Notes: a model not told the origin generated them from the letters alone. A DNA stretch of 34,002 nt from Folioceros fuciformis (GCA_049999805.1 JBNGIO010006298.1:215307-249308); one strand, 5' to 3'; shown: positions 22,030-32,662, numbered from the stretch's first letter. Program-made: numbers and translations.

Positions 22030-24206
22030 ATGGAGGCAGCCTTTGTGGGCCTGGTGTTGGGAGCCAGATCTGAGTGGAGGAGGACGCTGCTGGAGTGGGC
22101 CCTCGAGAAAAGGCGGCTCCAGGTCTTGGGGGGCGTCACAAACCCCGCCGTGAGAATCGTGGATTTGCAGGTTGTTGCGGAGCAGAGGAAGGAGCCCAGG
22201 AGCAAGGACGAGGAGCAGAGCAAGGACGACATGTCTCGGAACTCGGTGATGCTCAAGAAGTACAGGTTCCGGGCACCCAAGGCGAATTATGAACATGGAC
22301 ATTTCCAGTGGGGAGAGACTCTGGGATCGGGCACTTATTCCAAGGTGGCTGGAAATTTCTGCATGCGGAGGAGAGGAATGGCTGTGGGGTTGTCTCTTGG
22401 TCTGAGCTTTGGACTGCGTTTCAGGTGATGAAGGCAACGCTGAAGGAGACGGGAGCTGTGTACGCGCTGAAGATTATGAATAAGGTGCAGATATTCGAAG
22501 AGCAGAAAACTAAGTATGTGAAAATGGAGCGCATGATTCTTGATTTTCTGCAACACCCTGGTGTTGTGCGGCTGCTCTTCACGTTTCAAGATAACGAGTC
22601 GCTGTGTATCCTTCCGGAGGAGGGGTTCCGGCATGTGTGCGGGCAGTGTAGTGCAGGGTTGAGGTCTTCTTTCCCTTGGCCTGCTAGTCGAGGATATCTG
22701 TGACTTTGATGAGTTGCTTCCTGAGCATGCTTGTTCAGACATGGGGATGGAGTGCTGCGATGGGGGAGAGCTTCGTGGCCAGATGAATTTGGTACAACAC
22801 CTCTTTGCATTAGAGAATGCAGCGTGGCCGTGAGCATGTAGGGGACATTCATCTTCATCGTTCCCTCAGCTTTGTAAGTTCGGAAGGGGTCGGCACTTGC
22901 TGCACCATGGTACGGCCGCTTGCTTATTTGACGGAGATGCTGTTGTTTGGTGAGAAACTCAGAGGGGGCGCTTCTCTGCGAGTGAAGCTCGGTTTTATGC
23001 TGCTGAGCTTGTGGACGCTCTGGAGCACATTCATGGGCAAGGGATTGTGCATAGGGATATCAGGGTATGGCTGAAGAACACTTCGTGTTTCCACGTTTTT
23101 TCTCTCCTCTCTCTCTCTCCCCTGAATGCTGCTGCATTTCACCATGTTGTGCAGCCGGAGAACATACTTGTCATGGCAGACGGGCACATCAAGATCATCG
23201 ATTTTGGGAGTGCCAAGATGCTTCGACCTATGCCAGATGGCATCCTTGTACAGATTGAAGGTCTGTTTCTGTTGCAAGCTGGCAGTAAAATTCTGTATGA
23301 CTGGTTTGTCCATGGCGTACTTGACAGTCAATTGAGTTGAAGGACAGACTCACTAACAGTTGCCTTGTCCTTTTTCCCCTCTCCCCAGACACAAGGCCCA
23401 AAGGTGCGCTCATAGGGACAGCAGAGTATGTATCGCCCGAGGTTCTGAATCACTACACTGTTACCAACGGGTGCGTGTATGGATGGATGGATGTACCAAC
23501 CTTCGTTTGAGAGACGAGTGACTGTACTTACTGTTAGCTCCTGGGACTCAGCTGACTTTGTTCGCTGTTGATCTTGTTAGAGCGGATTTATGGGCCTTGG
23601 GCTGCGTCATCTTCGAGATGCTGGAAGGGAAGCCGGCGTTTCGAGCCGAGGATGACGATCACCTATACCAGAAGGTGACATCACGGCAGTTTAGGATTCC
23701 TACCCACTTTAGCCCTGAGGCCAAGGATTTGGTGGACAGTCTCCTGGTGAGTTTTCCCCTCCCGCAACAACAGCATACAATCAGAAGCAGCTCTGGAGAC
23801 ATCACCCTGAATCCCTTGGGTCTCGCAGGACTTGGTGGCGGAAAGAAGACCAGGTGCAGGACCGCGGGGCTATGCAGCCCTAAAAGACCATCCTTTTTTC
23901 TCAGGTGTCGATTGGGACAAGGTGAGAGAAGCAAAGCCACCTCCGGTCGTGACCACACCTGTATTCCGAGAGGACGAATCCCTACAAGTACACTACCCAC
24001 CACTCAAGTAAGCAATCCGCGTTTCTTCACATTCATTAGTCCGCTTGACGCTCGCTTCCTCAAAACGTATGACTTCGAAGTTCCAGGAAACTCTCGCTTC
24101 ACAATTCCAGGATCGCTGGGTCTTTTTGTTGATTTGCAGGCCTCGAGCGTCGATCGTCTCCAAGAAAACGGACCAAGGGTATATCAAGGAGATAGCACTA
24201 ACATAG
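22030..24206 (+). CDS. 3-phosphoinositide-dependent protein kinase 1-like kinase (PDK1-type, no PH domain)
   Basis: Ser/Thr kinase of the AGC group that in plants activates other AGC kinases by phosphorylating their activation loops. Nine exons join in phase: 22030-22344, 22425-22605, 22739-22791, 22963-23064, 23155-23260, 23389-23470, 23581-23746, 23829-24007 and 24140-24206 (TAG), about 416 residues. Motifs: glycine loop [12 protein letters not shown] lysine in YALKIMNK, helix-C glutamate in YVKMERM, hinge region [12 protein letters not shown], catalytic loop [42 protein letters not shown] and [12 protein letters not shown]. It ends about 50 residues after the kinase domain, with no PH domain, as known for moss PDK1. 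Oddities: the catalytic-loop Lys is Arg, and the activation-loop site (Ser241 in human PDK1) is Ala (GALIGTAEY). A decayed copy of exons 4-7 follows 2.4 kb downstream. The start codon and last exon are the least certain parts. Confidence 0.85.
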
Positions 24207-25378
24207 GCTATCAATTGTCAGCTGCTGAGTGTGAAGTAGATGTATGTTACGAGTTGCAATTTCTCCATGGTCGGAAAGCACCGACTTGCAAACTATGTTC
24301 AGCAGACGTTCTTACAGCCGGAAGTCGCAACGTTCTCATCCAATACTTTCCATAGCGGACCAGAAACCTCACGAAATTGGCACATGAAAGGCTGGTGGTG
24401 GTTTCCCACGCTACGGTCCACTGAAACAAGTTGTAGAGCGCATCTTAGGTTGCCCCTTTCCACACGATCTCAAGCCTTCCATGACCATACAGAAAAGAAG
24501 GCGAAGAGCCTTAATGGTTCCATGAGCCCCGCGTGCGAGTACCAAGGGTGGGCTCCAGTCAAACAGGACCCAGACTCGGGTCAAGTTGCGTTTGCACAGG
24601 ACACAGCAGTCAAAAGTGAAGTCGATAGGGTCTTGTCCGTGGCTGGAGTATACCGGCTGGGCTGAGGGTTCTGCAATTCTCGAGTCGGACATCAACACAT
24701 TACAATCTGCAAATTCGCTACACTCGGGCGCAGGTTGCCAGGTAAACGAGCAGGCGATTCCTCTTGTTTCTTTGCCTTCCTTCGCCTCTTTATTCTTTCT
24801 CGAATTCGTCTCCTGTTGACGTACAGGACTGCATGTATGTGAAAGGAGTTTTGTCCCTCCAATGCGAGAGGCCGTACCGTGCCGAGTGCGACAACGTGGT
24901 CGGGCTGTCCAGCGAGATAATGCTATTACACACGAGTGTACTTTTCGGCAATCACAGTTATCAGGCAATTAACACCGTCTGCACGATGCTCCCAATCACT
25001 CCGGATAAGCTGAGGAAGAAGCTCAGCTTTGTGAGCAGGTACTTGCTTTCATAGTCATGACGTGCTTGAAAACCTTGAGTGAGCACACCTTACTGCCAGT
25101 GCCAGAATATCACTCCGCATGAAGTTCAGTATGTATCTACAAACTACATACTTGGTCCTTCCCCAACGGTTTAGCATATGTGAAGGGAGGACTTTGGCAC
25201 AAATCTCGTGCAGAAGATTCATTGCATATGATAGAGAGACCTCGTGCAGGTGACCGCACACCACACCAGACAGGTCGGCATACAAGTCAAATGGGACGAT
25301 ATCCATAGACTCGTAGCACATGCTCTTTGTGCTAACGAGACGGGGTACTAATTTGTGCTTTTGATTGGCTGATCCTCA
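24207..25378. other. Spacer between kinase gene and its decayed copy
   Basis: Short ORFs only, none with a recognised motif. CTCCCAATCACTCCGGATAAGCTGAGGAAG near 24989 is a near-copy of CTCCCCATCGCTCCAGATAAACTGAGGATA near 25379, where the duplicated kinase block begins. It may mark a duplication edge. Confidence 0.5.
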
Positions 25379-26162
25379 GCTCCCCATCGCTCCAGATAAA
25401 CTGAGGATACGCGGCGGCCGTGGCTTGGCTAGGCAACACAGTTTTGCCACGGTGCCATTGTGCACGGGGATATCGATGAAGGTAGCAGAAGAACGCCTCG
25501 TGTTTCCACGTCTTTCTCTTCTCTCTCCCGCCCCCCCCCGCCCCACGGGACGCTGCTGCAATTCGCAATATGTTGTGCAGCCGGAGAACATACTTGTCAT
25601 GGCAGACGGGCACATCAAGATCATCGATGTTTGGAGTGCCAAGATGCTCCAACCTATCCCACATGCCATCCTTGTACAGATTGAAGGTCGGCTGTTGTTG
25701 CAAGCTGTCAAGGTAATGCTGTGAGGATCGGCGTACTTGATAGTCAAGTGAGTCGAAGGGGGGGGGGGAGGAAAAATCACTCGCAGGTGCCTTTGTCCTT
25801 CCTTCCTCTTGCCCCCAGGCAAACAAGGCCCGAGGGTGCGCGTCTAGGAAGCGCAGGGTATGTATCGCCCGACGTTCTGAATCGCTACACTGTTACCAAC
25901 GGGTGCGTGCATGCACGGATAGATATACCGACCCTTCGTTTGAGAGAAGAGTGCCGATCCTCACTGTCAGCTCCTAGACTCAGCTGACTCTGTTCACTGT
26001 TAATCTTGTCAGGGCGGATTTACGGGCTTTGTACTGCGTCATCTTCGACATGCTGGAAGGGAAGCCGGCGTTTGGAGCCCAGGGCCGTGAGGGTGACGAT
26101 CACTCATACCAGCAGGTGACATTACGGCAGCTTAGGATTCCTAACCACTTTAACCCTGAGGC
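25379..26162 (+). pseudogene. Partial tandem duplicate of the PDK1-like kinase (exons 4-7), decayed
   Basis: Matches exons 4-7 of the upstream kinase and the introns between them, at an offset of about 2,430 bp, so it arose by DNA-level tandem duplication. Exon 5 is the same length (25581-25686, 106 nt). Exon 6 (25817-25902) has 86 nt instead of 82. Exon 7 starts at 26013 and similarity stops at 26162 inside NPEA. Lesions: the catalytic loop reads HGDI rather than HRDI, DFG has become DVW (GATGTTTGG for GATTTTGGG), DLWALGC has become DLRALYC, exon 6 carries a net 4-nt change, and a 9-nt insertion precedes DDHSYQ. Most of exon 4 is scrambled, and no copies of exons 1-3 or 8-9 are visible. It cannot make an active kinase. 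Confidence 0.88.
25757..25770. repeat. Poly-G run in the duplicated kinase intron
   Basis: A run of about a dozen G in the decayed copy of intron 5 that is absent from the parent intron at the matching place. It is a likely slippage site and also prone to assembly error. Confidence 0.7.
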
Positions 26163-26169
26163 CCTTCAG

Positions 26170-26985
26170 GTTTTTCTGGTTTTGACATGCTTGCGATGTT
26201 AGGGAGTGCGTGGGTATACGTTTGGTCACTGCCTGCAGTTCGAGTTATCCACTGCCGAGACCTTGCAATGGATGCTGGCCTTCATGCAAGGCAGTCACGC
26301 GTGATCGACGTTACATCACCCAAGCAATGGGCACAGTTGATGTTCGTACGTCTCGACAGCAAACTCCAGTATGCGCTCTTCAATTGATGGCATGGATTGT
26401 GATTCACATTGTGCGCGTACATCTTTGTGTTTCAGATGGAGAAGAAACCACATCCTTCTTCGACTGTGGCGGCAGGGGACGGTCATGAAACCCGCCATGG
26501 ATGTTGGAGAGTTTTGTCATGTGGCCTGGGAGGTAATGTCCGGCCAATCTTGGGTTTGTCGTCTTGCAAGTGTCAAAATCCTAAACATTTCCGAGTTGAC
26601 AGACAAGAATGTTGCATTGTTTGTGCCAAGTCGGGTGGCTCTCAAAATCTGCCAAGTTGGAAACCAACGGCTTCTAAAGCTACATGGGTGGCTGCTTCTC
26701 ACCCTGATTGCAGGACTAGGATGGATTTATCGAATCCATCTGTCGCATGCGTTGTCTGTCTTGGCCTGGTCCTGGCCACGCCTGATCAGCTCCAACACTC
26801 TAGCCCAGGCTTGAAATTCCAAATTCACAATCCCAGCAGCTGACGAGGGACCAAGCTGAACAGCAGCAGTTTCTGAAGTGGGGACGCCAAGTTCCGGAGA
26901 TTTGCAAAAGCCATCAGCAAAAGCATCGTCAAGGCAGTCATTCTTGATCGACGTTAAATGGTTTCTCCCCAACGTTCCGTAGTGG
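26170..26985. other. Stretch with no supported gene
   Basis: Plus-strand ORFs of 140-odd codons overlap each other in two frames and show no family motif. Upstream exons of the B3-type relic that follows could be hidden here, but I could not identify any. Confidence 0.4.
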
Positions 26986-26992
26986 AACATGG

Positions 26993-27796
26993 GTGCTCCC
27001 CAAAACGGAGAGCAAGGGTAAGGGTGGCGGCGCTTACTGGAACTGCGAGGCAATTTGCAAGTTCATACACAAGATTGATCTCATCCACGCCGCCTCTTTG
27101 GCTCTTTCGATGAAGGAAGAATTTTGGGTACGTGGTCTGCTAGTTTTGTTATGCATGCATGCGAGTCTTGGCCGGCCGTCCTTGAGCCAGACGCCGGTTC
27201 GTCGCTCAGCAGCTTCCTCGTTCACGTTGTGTATGTTGTATTTTCCGCAGCCTCGGTGACGAAGCAGGGCCGTGCATCTGCAAATCCCAACGGCCAGAAA
27301 TGATTTGTGGCGACCGAGATGCAGGCGAGATTCGCTTTTGTCCAGGACTGCCAGGCCTTCGCGTGGGCTCAAGCACTGAAGGAAGGAGATCTGCTGGTGT
27401 TCCACCTGATGGGCAGGTCGCTGCTGACCATCCTTATTTTTCAACTCTGACGGCAGCCTGAAGCGGGACACGGATAGTTGGATTGTGGTGCCAGGCTCTG
27501 AGCCTCGCTTGCGGAGACTGCGCAAGGTTGTTGAAGGAGACTCGGAATCCTTGCCTGACAAAAAGGAAAGTGACGCGGTGCGCAACGCTTCCCCCCTGGC
27601 CCATCAGCACAAGCAGCCCGCAGCATCGGCGAAGCAAGATTCGTTTAGCTGGCGAATATGGAGGACTGGCTTCGAAGCCGCCCAGCAGTCACTGGCACAA
27701 GTCGGGGAGGACGACAAAGCGAGGTTGAGGGTCCTGGATCCTCTTGTAAAGTTTGCGCCGGTGAAGCGAGCAACCCACGAAGGAACGCGAGAGTGA
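26993..27796 (+). pseudogene. B3-domain (plant-specific DNA-binding) gene, broken
   Basis: B3 domains bind DNA in plant transcription factors. The second half of a B3 domain is readable from 27251 (acceptor CCGCAG). It starts SVTKQGRASANPNGQK, then TGA at 27301-27303 where a conserved Trp is expected, then FVATEMQARFAF, AWAQALKEGDLLVFHLM and SLLTILIF. A run of five T at 27437-27441 then shifts frame. With one T fewer, the frame continues as FNSDGSLKRDTDSWIVVPG and stays open to 27796 (basic, Ser-rich tail). An upstream exon ending at 27127 (CKFIHKIDLIHAASLALS, then KEEFW, donor GTACGT) could be the first half of the domain but does not join in phase. The B3 call rests on the GDLLVF-type C-terminal signature. 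Confidence 0.6.
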
Positions 27797-27799
27797 CGA

Positions 27800-28800
27800 T
27801 ACGAAGGAACGGAGGAAGGTGCAGGGTTCGCAGACATGCAGGCTCTGCATTGCAGGGGCCGAATGCGAGAGGAAAATGTTAACTTCAGCAAAATTTGTGT
27901 AGAGGGAAGGGGGCTTGTCCCAATTGTAAGTCACGAGTGGACCGCCTGCTCCGTCGCGGCTCCATGTTTCCATCGGGGGAGAGAAGTGACAAAGAACGAT
28001 GGCCCAGCTGAAACGCTCATCGTGAAACGCGGGAATGTGTCCCTTAAAGGAATTGATGCACTCGCTTATGTATCTTGTGTTCAAGCTGGTAAGCATACGT
28101 TACCAACGCAGCTTTCTTGCTTTGATCAGGATCTAATTCACTACCACTGGTGTCGATCTGGTGTACAACTCAAAGAGGATAAATCACAGCGCGACGGATT
28201 CGCATAACTGTGTATATATGTGCTTGTCTCAGGGACTATCCAGGTACTTCTGTATGCGGCACATTGGGGAGTGAATTCGATCATCTCCGGCATTGATAGC
28301 CTCTACAGACATAACCTCAAGAGTCCAGGCCTGCACTGAGAGAGTCCAGGCCTGCACTCAGATGTCCCTCAACAGTCCAGGTCTGCAATCAGATGTCCGA
28401 AATTCGGCTTGGACCGTAGTTTGAACATTGAGTTCGGAGCAACCATAAGCGAAAGATTCGTGTTCACACAGAGAGGGTGGACGGAAGAGGTAACCTGGTC
28501 CCTTCACATACTACCTCGCCACTTAATGCTCGGAGACGACGACAAGAGGGATGGTTACAAAGTCGATAGGTACTCTACTCTACATCAGTGTGTCTAACAT
28601 GAATAATCAAAGGGTTTAACATGAGACATGAAGATCAGAGACAAATCATGGAAACTAAATGACCCAGATTGTCGGCGGGCCACGAGCAACAGAGCGTAGG
28701 AGAGAGCGATGCGAGGGACAAGACGACGACGAGACGGAGAGGTAGGGGGAAGAGGGACATTTCGTCAAATATTTGCAAGGAAAAAAGACGAATGCTTTAC
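27800..28800. other. Intergenic stretch, includes a short repeat
   Basis: No gene supported. AGTCCAGGCCTGCACT or a close variant occurs at about 28322, 28343 and 28374, a small irregular tandem repeat. The right end is the 3' side of PsaL. Confidence 0.5.
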
Positions 28801-28814
28801 AAGAGGTCTAAGGC

Positions 28815-29609
28815 CTAGACGGGGTAGGGAAGTTGAAGGACGAAGAGCAGAAAGTATGCCCAGGCGACGCCAGAGAGGCCACCGAAGAAGAACCCACCGG
28901 AGAAGCCGGCCCAGCCCTCCGCGGTTTGCAGCTTGTCGGCCACCTTCTTCCTTCCAGTGAGCGTCAGGCTTGGGGCCGCAGAGGCAGTACCCTCCTTGAA
29001 CTGGGCAATGCCGTAGATGGTGAGGCCGAGTGTGAGGATGACCACCAAGCCGGCCGCGCCCACAGATCCCGCCAAGCCCGCCACCTCCGTGTTCCGCAGA
29101 GGCCCTGTCTTCACGAACGGGCCCACCAAGAAGAACCCGTGGGCGAGCCCCACCTCCACCCCCCGCAGGAGCGGGTTCACGGCGGTGCGGTACGCAGGCA
29201 GGCTGGACAGATACCATGCCACCAGGGGACTCGAGGTCACTGGGGTTTCCAGCGATCCTACGAACGGGTCCCCATTGATGGGCTCGATCACTTGGTACTG
29301 CACAGACACGGACAGCTCAGTCAATCATCCCAGTCTCTCAAGCAACGAAATGGAAGGGAATGGAATGCAACGCAATGCGGGCTGGGCAGCAGACACAAAC
29401 CCAAACCCAAACCCGCAGAGTACCTTCTCAGCGCGGACTTGGAGGGCGCGGGGCGAGGTCCTGGGGGCGGAGATGTGCGCGGCTCGGAGCCCGGCAACGT
29501 TGCCTAGGAAGCTGGTGGAGGCCTTGTGGGAAAGCCTGCGGGATGCCGCGGGCTGTTCCAGGGACAGCAGCCCTCCAACCGCCACCATAGAAGCTGCAGC
29601 GGTGGCCAT
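28815..29609 (-). CDS. PSAL: Photosystem I reaction centre subunit XI (PsaL), chloroplast precursor
   Basis: Thylakoid membrane subunit of photosystem I; in plants it contributes to the docking side for light-harvesting complex II. Two minus-strand exons: 29609-29424 (62 codons) and 29297-28815 (160 codons plus TAG), about 222 residues, the normal length. The donor AAG|GTACTC and acceptor GTGCAG|TAC join in phase 0. Exon 1 is the transit peptide ([17 protein letters not shown], Ser/Arg/Ala-rich, ending ALQVRAEK). Exon 2 starts [20 protein letters not shown] and contains [37 protein letters not shown] and [12 protein letters not shown]. It then has the membrane spans [14 protein letters not shown] and [18 protein letters not shown]. 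These are textbook PsaL blocks and no lesion is seen. The upstream ATG of the longer frame (29750) is less likely, because the 29609 ATG opens a clean transit peptide. Confidence 0.96.
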
Positions 29610-30052
29610 AGCTACGATAAAGGTAGCGGGATGGGCTGTGAGGAGAAATAAGGCGGAACTGGGCTGGAATGAAGCACGCTCCGCAAGCTCGAGAGCGCAC
29701 AGGGGATTGACTACAGAGGAAGGGGAAGTGGTGAAGCTACGGGTGCACACAGCAAAGCGGTACCCAGGAGGGCGTTGATAGGCCAGCTCCCGTTCACTCT
29801 GGATAAGCCTGGGATTGGATTTTCACGGGTGCAAATGCCTAACACACGATCCGGACTGGGCACAACGGCAAACCCTGGTGACCATCTTTTCAATTACCTT
29901 TACACCCGACAGTTGCGGTTGAAGATCATTTTAGAGGGTTTGGAGACTATAGCCTTGAGTACAAATCCACCAAAAACGAATCAATGTACGAGGGTGTTTT
30001 AATTATTCATCATGGGCGATGCCATGGCTCCGTTGTTAAATATTTATTTATA

Positions 30053-30053
30053 A

Positions 30054-30086
<33 letters not shown>
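30053..30086. repeat. (AAT)n microsatellite
   Basis: About eleven uninterrupted AAT units, opening the repeat-rich block upstream of PsaL. Confidence 0.95.
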
Positions 30087-30088
<2 letters not shown>

Positions 30089-30159
30089 ATCAAAATAACT
30101 TAAGGGTTCTCAATAAAGATAATGGCATGTACATGTACATCTTAGGGACTATAGCCCTA

Positions 30160-30384
30160 TAGTTCCAATCTTAGGAATTGAAGGCATGTAGCTCCAATCT
30201 TGGGGACCACACTCATATAGCTCCAATCTTAGGGACCACACTCATGTAGCCCCAATCTTAGGGACTACACTCATATAGCCCCAATCTTAGGGACCACGCT
30301 CATATAGCCCCAATCTTAGGGACTATACTCATATAGCCCCAAAATTAGAGACCATAATCATATAGCTCCAATCTTAGGGTCCAA
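30160..30384. repeat. 29-bp minisatellite, seven to eight copies
   Basis: Tandem units of CTCCAATCTTAGGGACCACACTCATATAG with C/T and A/G variation. Units are directly adjacent with no unique spacers, so this is not a CRISPR array. The outer units at both ends are more diverged than the inner ones. Confidence 0.92.
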
Positions 30385-30471
30385 CCTTAAGTTCAAAAGG
30401 AGAAGCCCCAAAAAGAGAAGAAGCACTCTAAGCCCAAGAAGGCAACAACCCCTCGAAGCATTTAGTGGTAC

Positions 30472-30575
30472 AAGGAGCACCTTTAGGCTTTGGTAGCAAA
30501 GACTCGAGAGGATAACCCTACCAAAGGAGCACCTTTAGGCTTTGGTAGCAAAGACTCGAGAGGATAACCCTACCA
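30472..30575. repeat. 52-bp direct repeat, two copies
   Basis: AAGGAGCACCTTTAGGCTTT, continuing GGTAGCAAAGACTCGAGAGGATAACCCTACC, at 30472-30523 and again at 30524-30575. The copies are essentially identical, which suggests a recent duplication. Confidence 0.93.
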
Positions 30576-30850
30576 GTGAACTGCTAATGGCCAAGGCCAC
30601 TTTGACTATGGTCATTCTAATAGAGCAACTAGGTTAGGGTAGACTAGCCCTATCAATGATCTACAAATAGCCAAGGTTACTTTGACTATGGCCATTGTAG
30701 TAGAGTTGCTAGCCCTACTAATGATCTACAAAGGCCAAGGCCTCTTTAACTATAGCCATTCACGTAGAGCGGCTAGCCCTAGCAATGATCTACTAATGGC
30801 CAAAACCACTTTGACTATGCCCATTCTTGTAGAGCGACCAATGGCTAAGC
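30576..30850. repeat. Minisatellite of about 65 bp, about four diverged copies
   Basis: Units follow the pattern CTAGCCCTA(C/T)(C/T/A)AATGATCTAC(A)AATGGCCAAGGC, then CACTTTGACTATGGCCATTC, then TAGTAGAGCGGCTAG. Copies differ at many sites and by small indels. Adjacent to the 52-bp repeat, with which it shares the ACCCTACCA junction. Confidence 0.85.
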
Positions 30851-31317
30851 AACCTATGTCCCAAGGTGGGAATCCATGGAGAAGAAAGGCTCCCTCCTTA
30901 CTAGTAATTGCCGCAGCATTTAAATTCCCACATCTATCGAGATGCTAAGGCCTACCAATAATCTACCATGGTTCATGATGCGAATGCGCACTACTCAAAG
31001 TTGACAAGATCAACGACGGTGTACAAGGAGGGCCTTTCCTTTTTCTAAATCTTAGAAAGAAGGGTTAGGATTGTTCTTAAGGAGAAGCAAGATCAGTTAT
31101 TTAAGCTAACATTGGATCCTTCTCCATTAATTGTAGCCGCTTTCTTTTAGATTTGTGAGTTTCCATCGAACTTTCTCTCGTGTTCGTCCCTTGAGGTACC
31201 CCTTCACCACCACTCCTAGAATTGGATCTAATATTTGGAGGGTAGGGGCTCACTTATCCTTTGGTGCAAGGAACGTCTCCCTTCGTTGGAGTGCTTTTCT
31301 CACTATCATCCTCCCTC

Positions 31318-31352
31318 CCTATGTAGATAGGTTCCCTACATAGATAGGTTCC
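31318..31352. repeat. Short direct repeat TA(C/T)ATAGATAGGTTCC
   Basis: CTATGTAGATAGGTTCC is followed at once by CTACATAGATAGGTTCC, a 17-bp duplication. Confidence 0.7.
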
Positions 31353-31372
31353 TTTTCCCCATCTCGGACTCC

Positions 31373-31384
31373 TTTTTTTTTTTT
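31373..31384. other. T12 run, possible tail of a minus-strand retroposon
   Basis: Twelve T followed by CGCGAAGAAAAAGG. Read on the minus strand this is a poly-A tail after CCTTTTTCTTCGCG. It could be the 3' end of a LINE or SINE inserted in minus orientation, but I found no reverse transcriptase or tRNA-like head to confirm it. Confidence 0.25.
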
Positions 31385-31900
31385 CGCGAAGAAAAAGGTC
31401 TGATTATCCGTAGCTCAAGCTACATCCACAGTACAGCACTTGCACGCACAACTGCGAAGGCGTTAGTCTAACCGCAAACTCCTAGACTGCAGACGTGAAC
31501 AAATCTGATCTATCGTGCCAACAAGAGAACCCTCTTCAATTGGTGGCTCACCTCCCCCACGGGCAAGAGTGGTTCCACTAGCCATTATGCCCGAGGAATC
31601 TGGCTATCTTCCACTGAGTTTGTCTGAGCTTGTTGTAGGCGAAAGTACGAATGCTCTTCGCAGTCACCAGGACCTGTTCCTAGATACGCCAAAGTAGAGC
31701 TTTCCTTGATACCGGGTCGTTACCGCCATAGACCATTGCTGTCCAATTTTGCCATAAGGCGAAGAGGGACTGTGGGGGAAAATATTGCACTCGAGGGTGC
31801 TGCGAGGTCCACACAAACCCTCTTTGTCGTTATAGCCCTTGGATTCGATCGCAAGGGAATGATTTGTGTCAAATAACACTGGTTTCTTCTAAAAGTCAAT

Positions 31901-32120
31901 TACTACCTAGGACGGGCTTTAACTACCCCAGCTGCACTACCTGCTATTTCAACTACCCCTACCTCCGTCCCTGGACTACCTAACAGACCTACTCGGCTAC
32001 CGAGGTACGGGTCTCTACCACTACCGACCCTTCAACTACCGAGGTAGGGTCTCAACTACCGGTAGTGGATTCCACTACCTCCGTCGTCGCTCGACTACCG
32101 GTAGCCCCTTCGACTACCAG
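31901..32120. repeat. Cluster of ACTACC motifs with CTACCGGTAG palindromes
   Basis: At least eleven ACTACC hexamers lie in about 220 bp, nearly all on the same strand and unevenly spaced. Two copies of the palindrome CTACCGGTAG and two CTACCGAGGTA forms are also present. Spacing is irregular, unlike a minisatellite. ACTACC resembles the AC-type elements bound by R2R3-MYB factors, but no clear gene follows. Confidence 0.75.
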
Positions 32121-32662
32121 CGTTGTCTTTCCACTACTGTGGTGTGTCCCACCCCAAACACTAACTAATTATTTTCGATGCAAACGCCGCCGCGGGTTTC
32201 CACCCATGGGTTTCTACCCAGGACATTCCAGACTCACAGGGCTGGGTTATTCGATGCTCCTCACACATGCAAGGGCTGATCCTTGGAGAACGAAGTCTTG
32301 TGGATCAGCCACACCTCCCCACACACTCATGCACACTCCACTCACACAAAACACACACAAGAGCTCTAGTCCTCAGTTATTTTCAAAGGCATGCCCCCAA
32401 GGGCTTCAATCTCCAACACTATCCACCAATCTTCAGCAAATTTTCAGCAACCTCGCACAATCCCTCATGAGCTTCAACAAGCTCCCACAGCCACTCACAA
32501 ACACTTCAAAATCTTGCAGAAATCCTCCAAGATTCGCATCCAAATCTTCAGCACTCTTCCTCCATTCTCAAGCAACTTCTCAGCCATTTTCTCTAGCTCT
32601 CCAGCAATCTCTCCAGAAATCTTACAGCAACTCCAGCAACCTCTCATAATCCTCCTCAAACA

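Noticed and set aside
24240-24665. C-terminal extension or PH domain of the PDK1-like kinase
   Set aside because: No PH-domain pattern in any frame, and the kinase frame ends at 24206 in the phase-consistent model (or already at 24008-24010 without the last splice).
30160-30384. CRISPR-like array of 29-bp repeats
   Set aside because: The units are contiguous with no unique spacers and the DNA is plant nuclear; this is a minisatellite.
32065-32649. 194-codon plus-strand ORF before the LTR
   Set aside because: It runs through the ACTACC cluster and a CAGCAA/CTCCA-rich stretch. It is low complexity and shows no recognisable domain.
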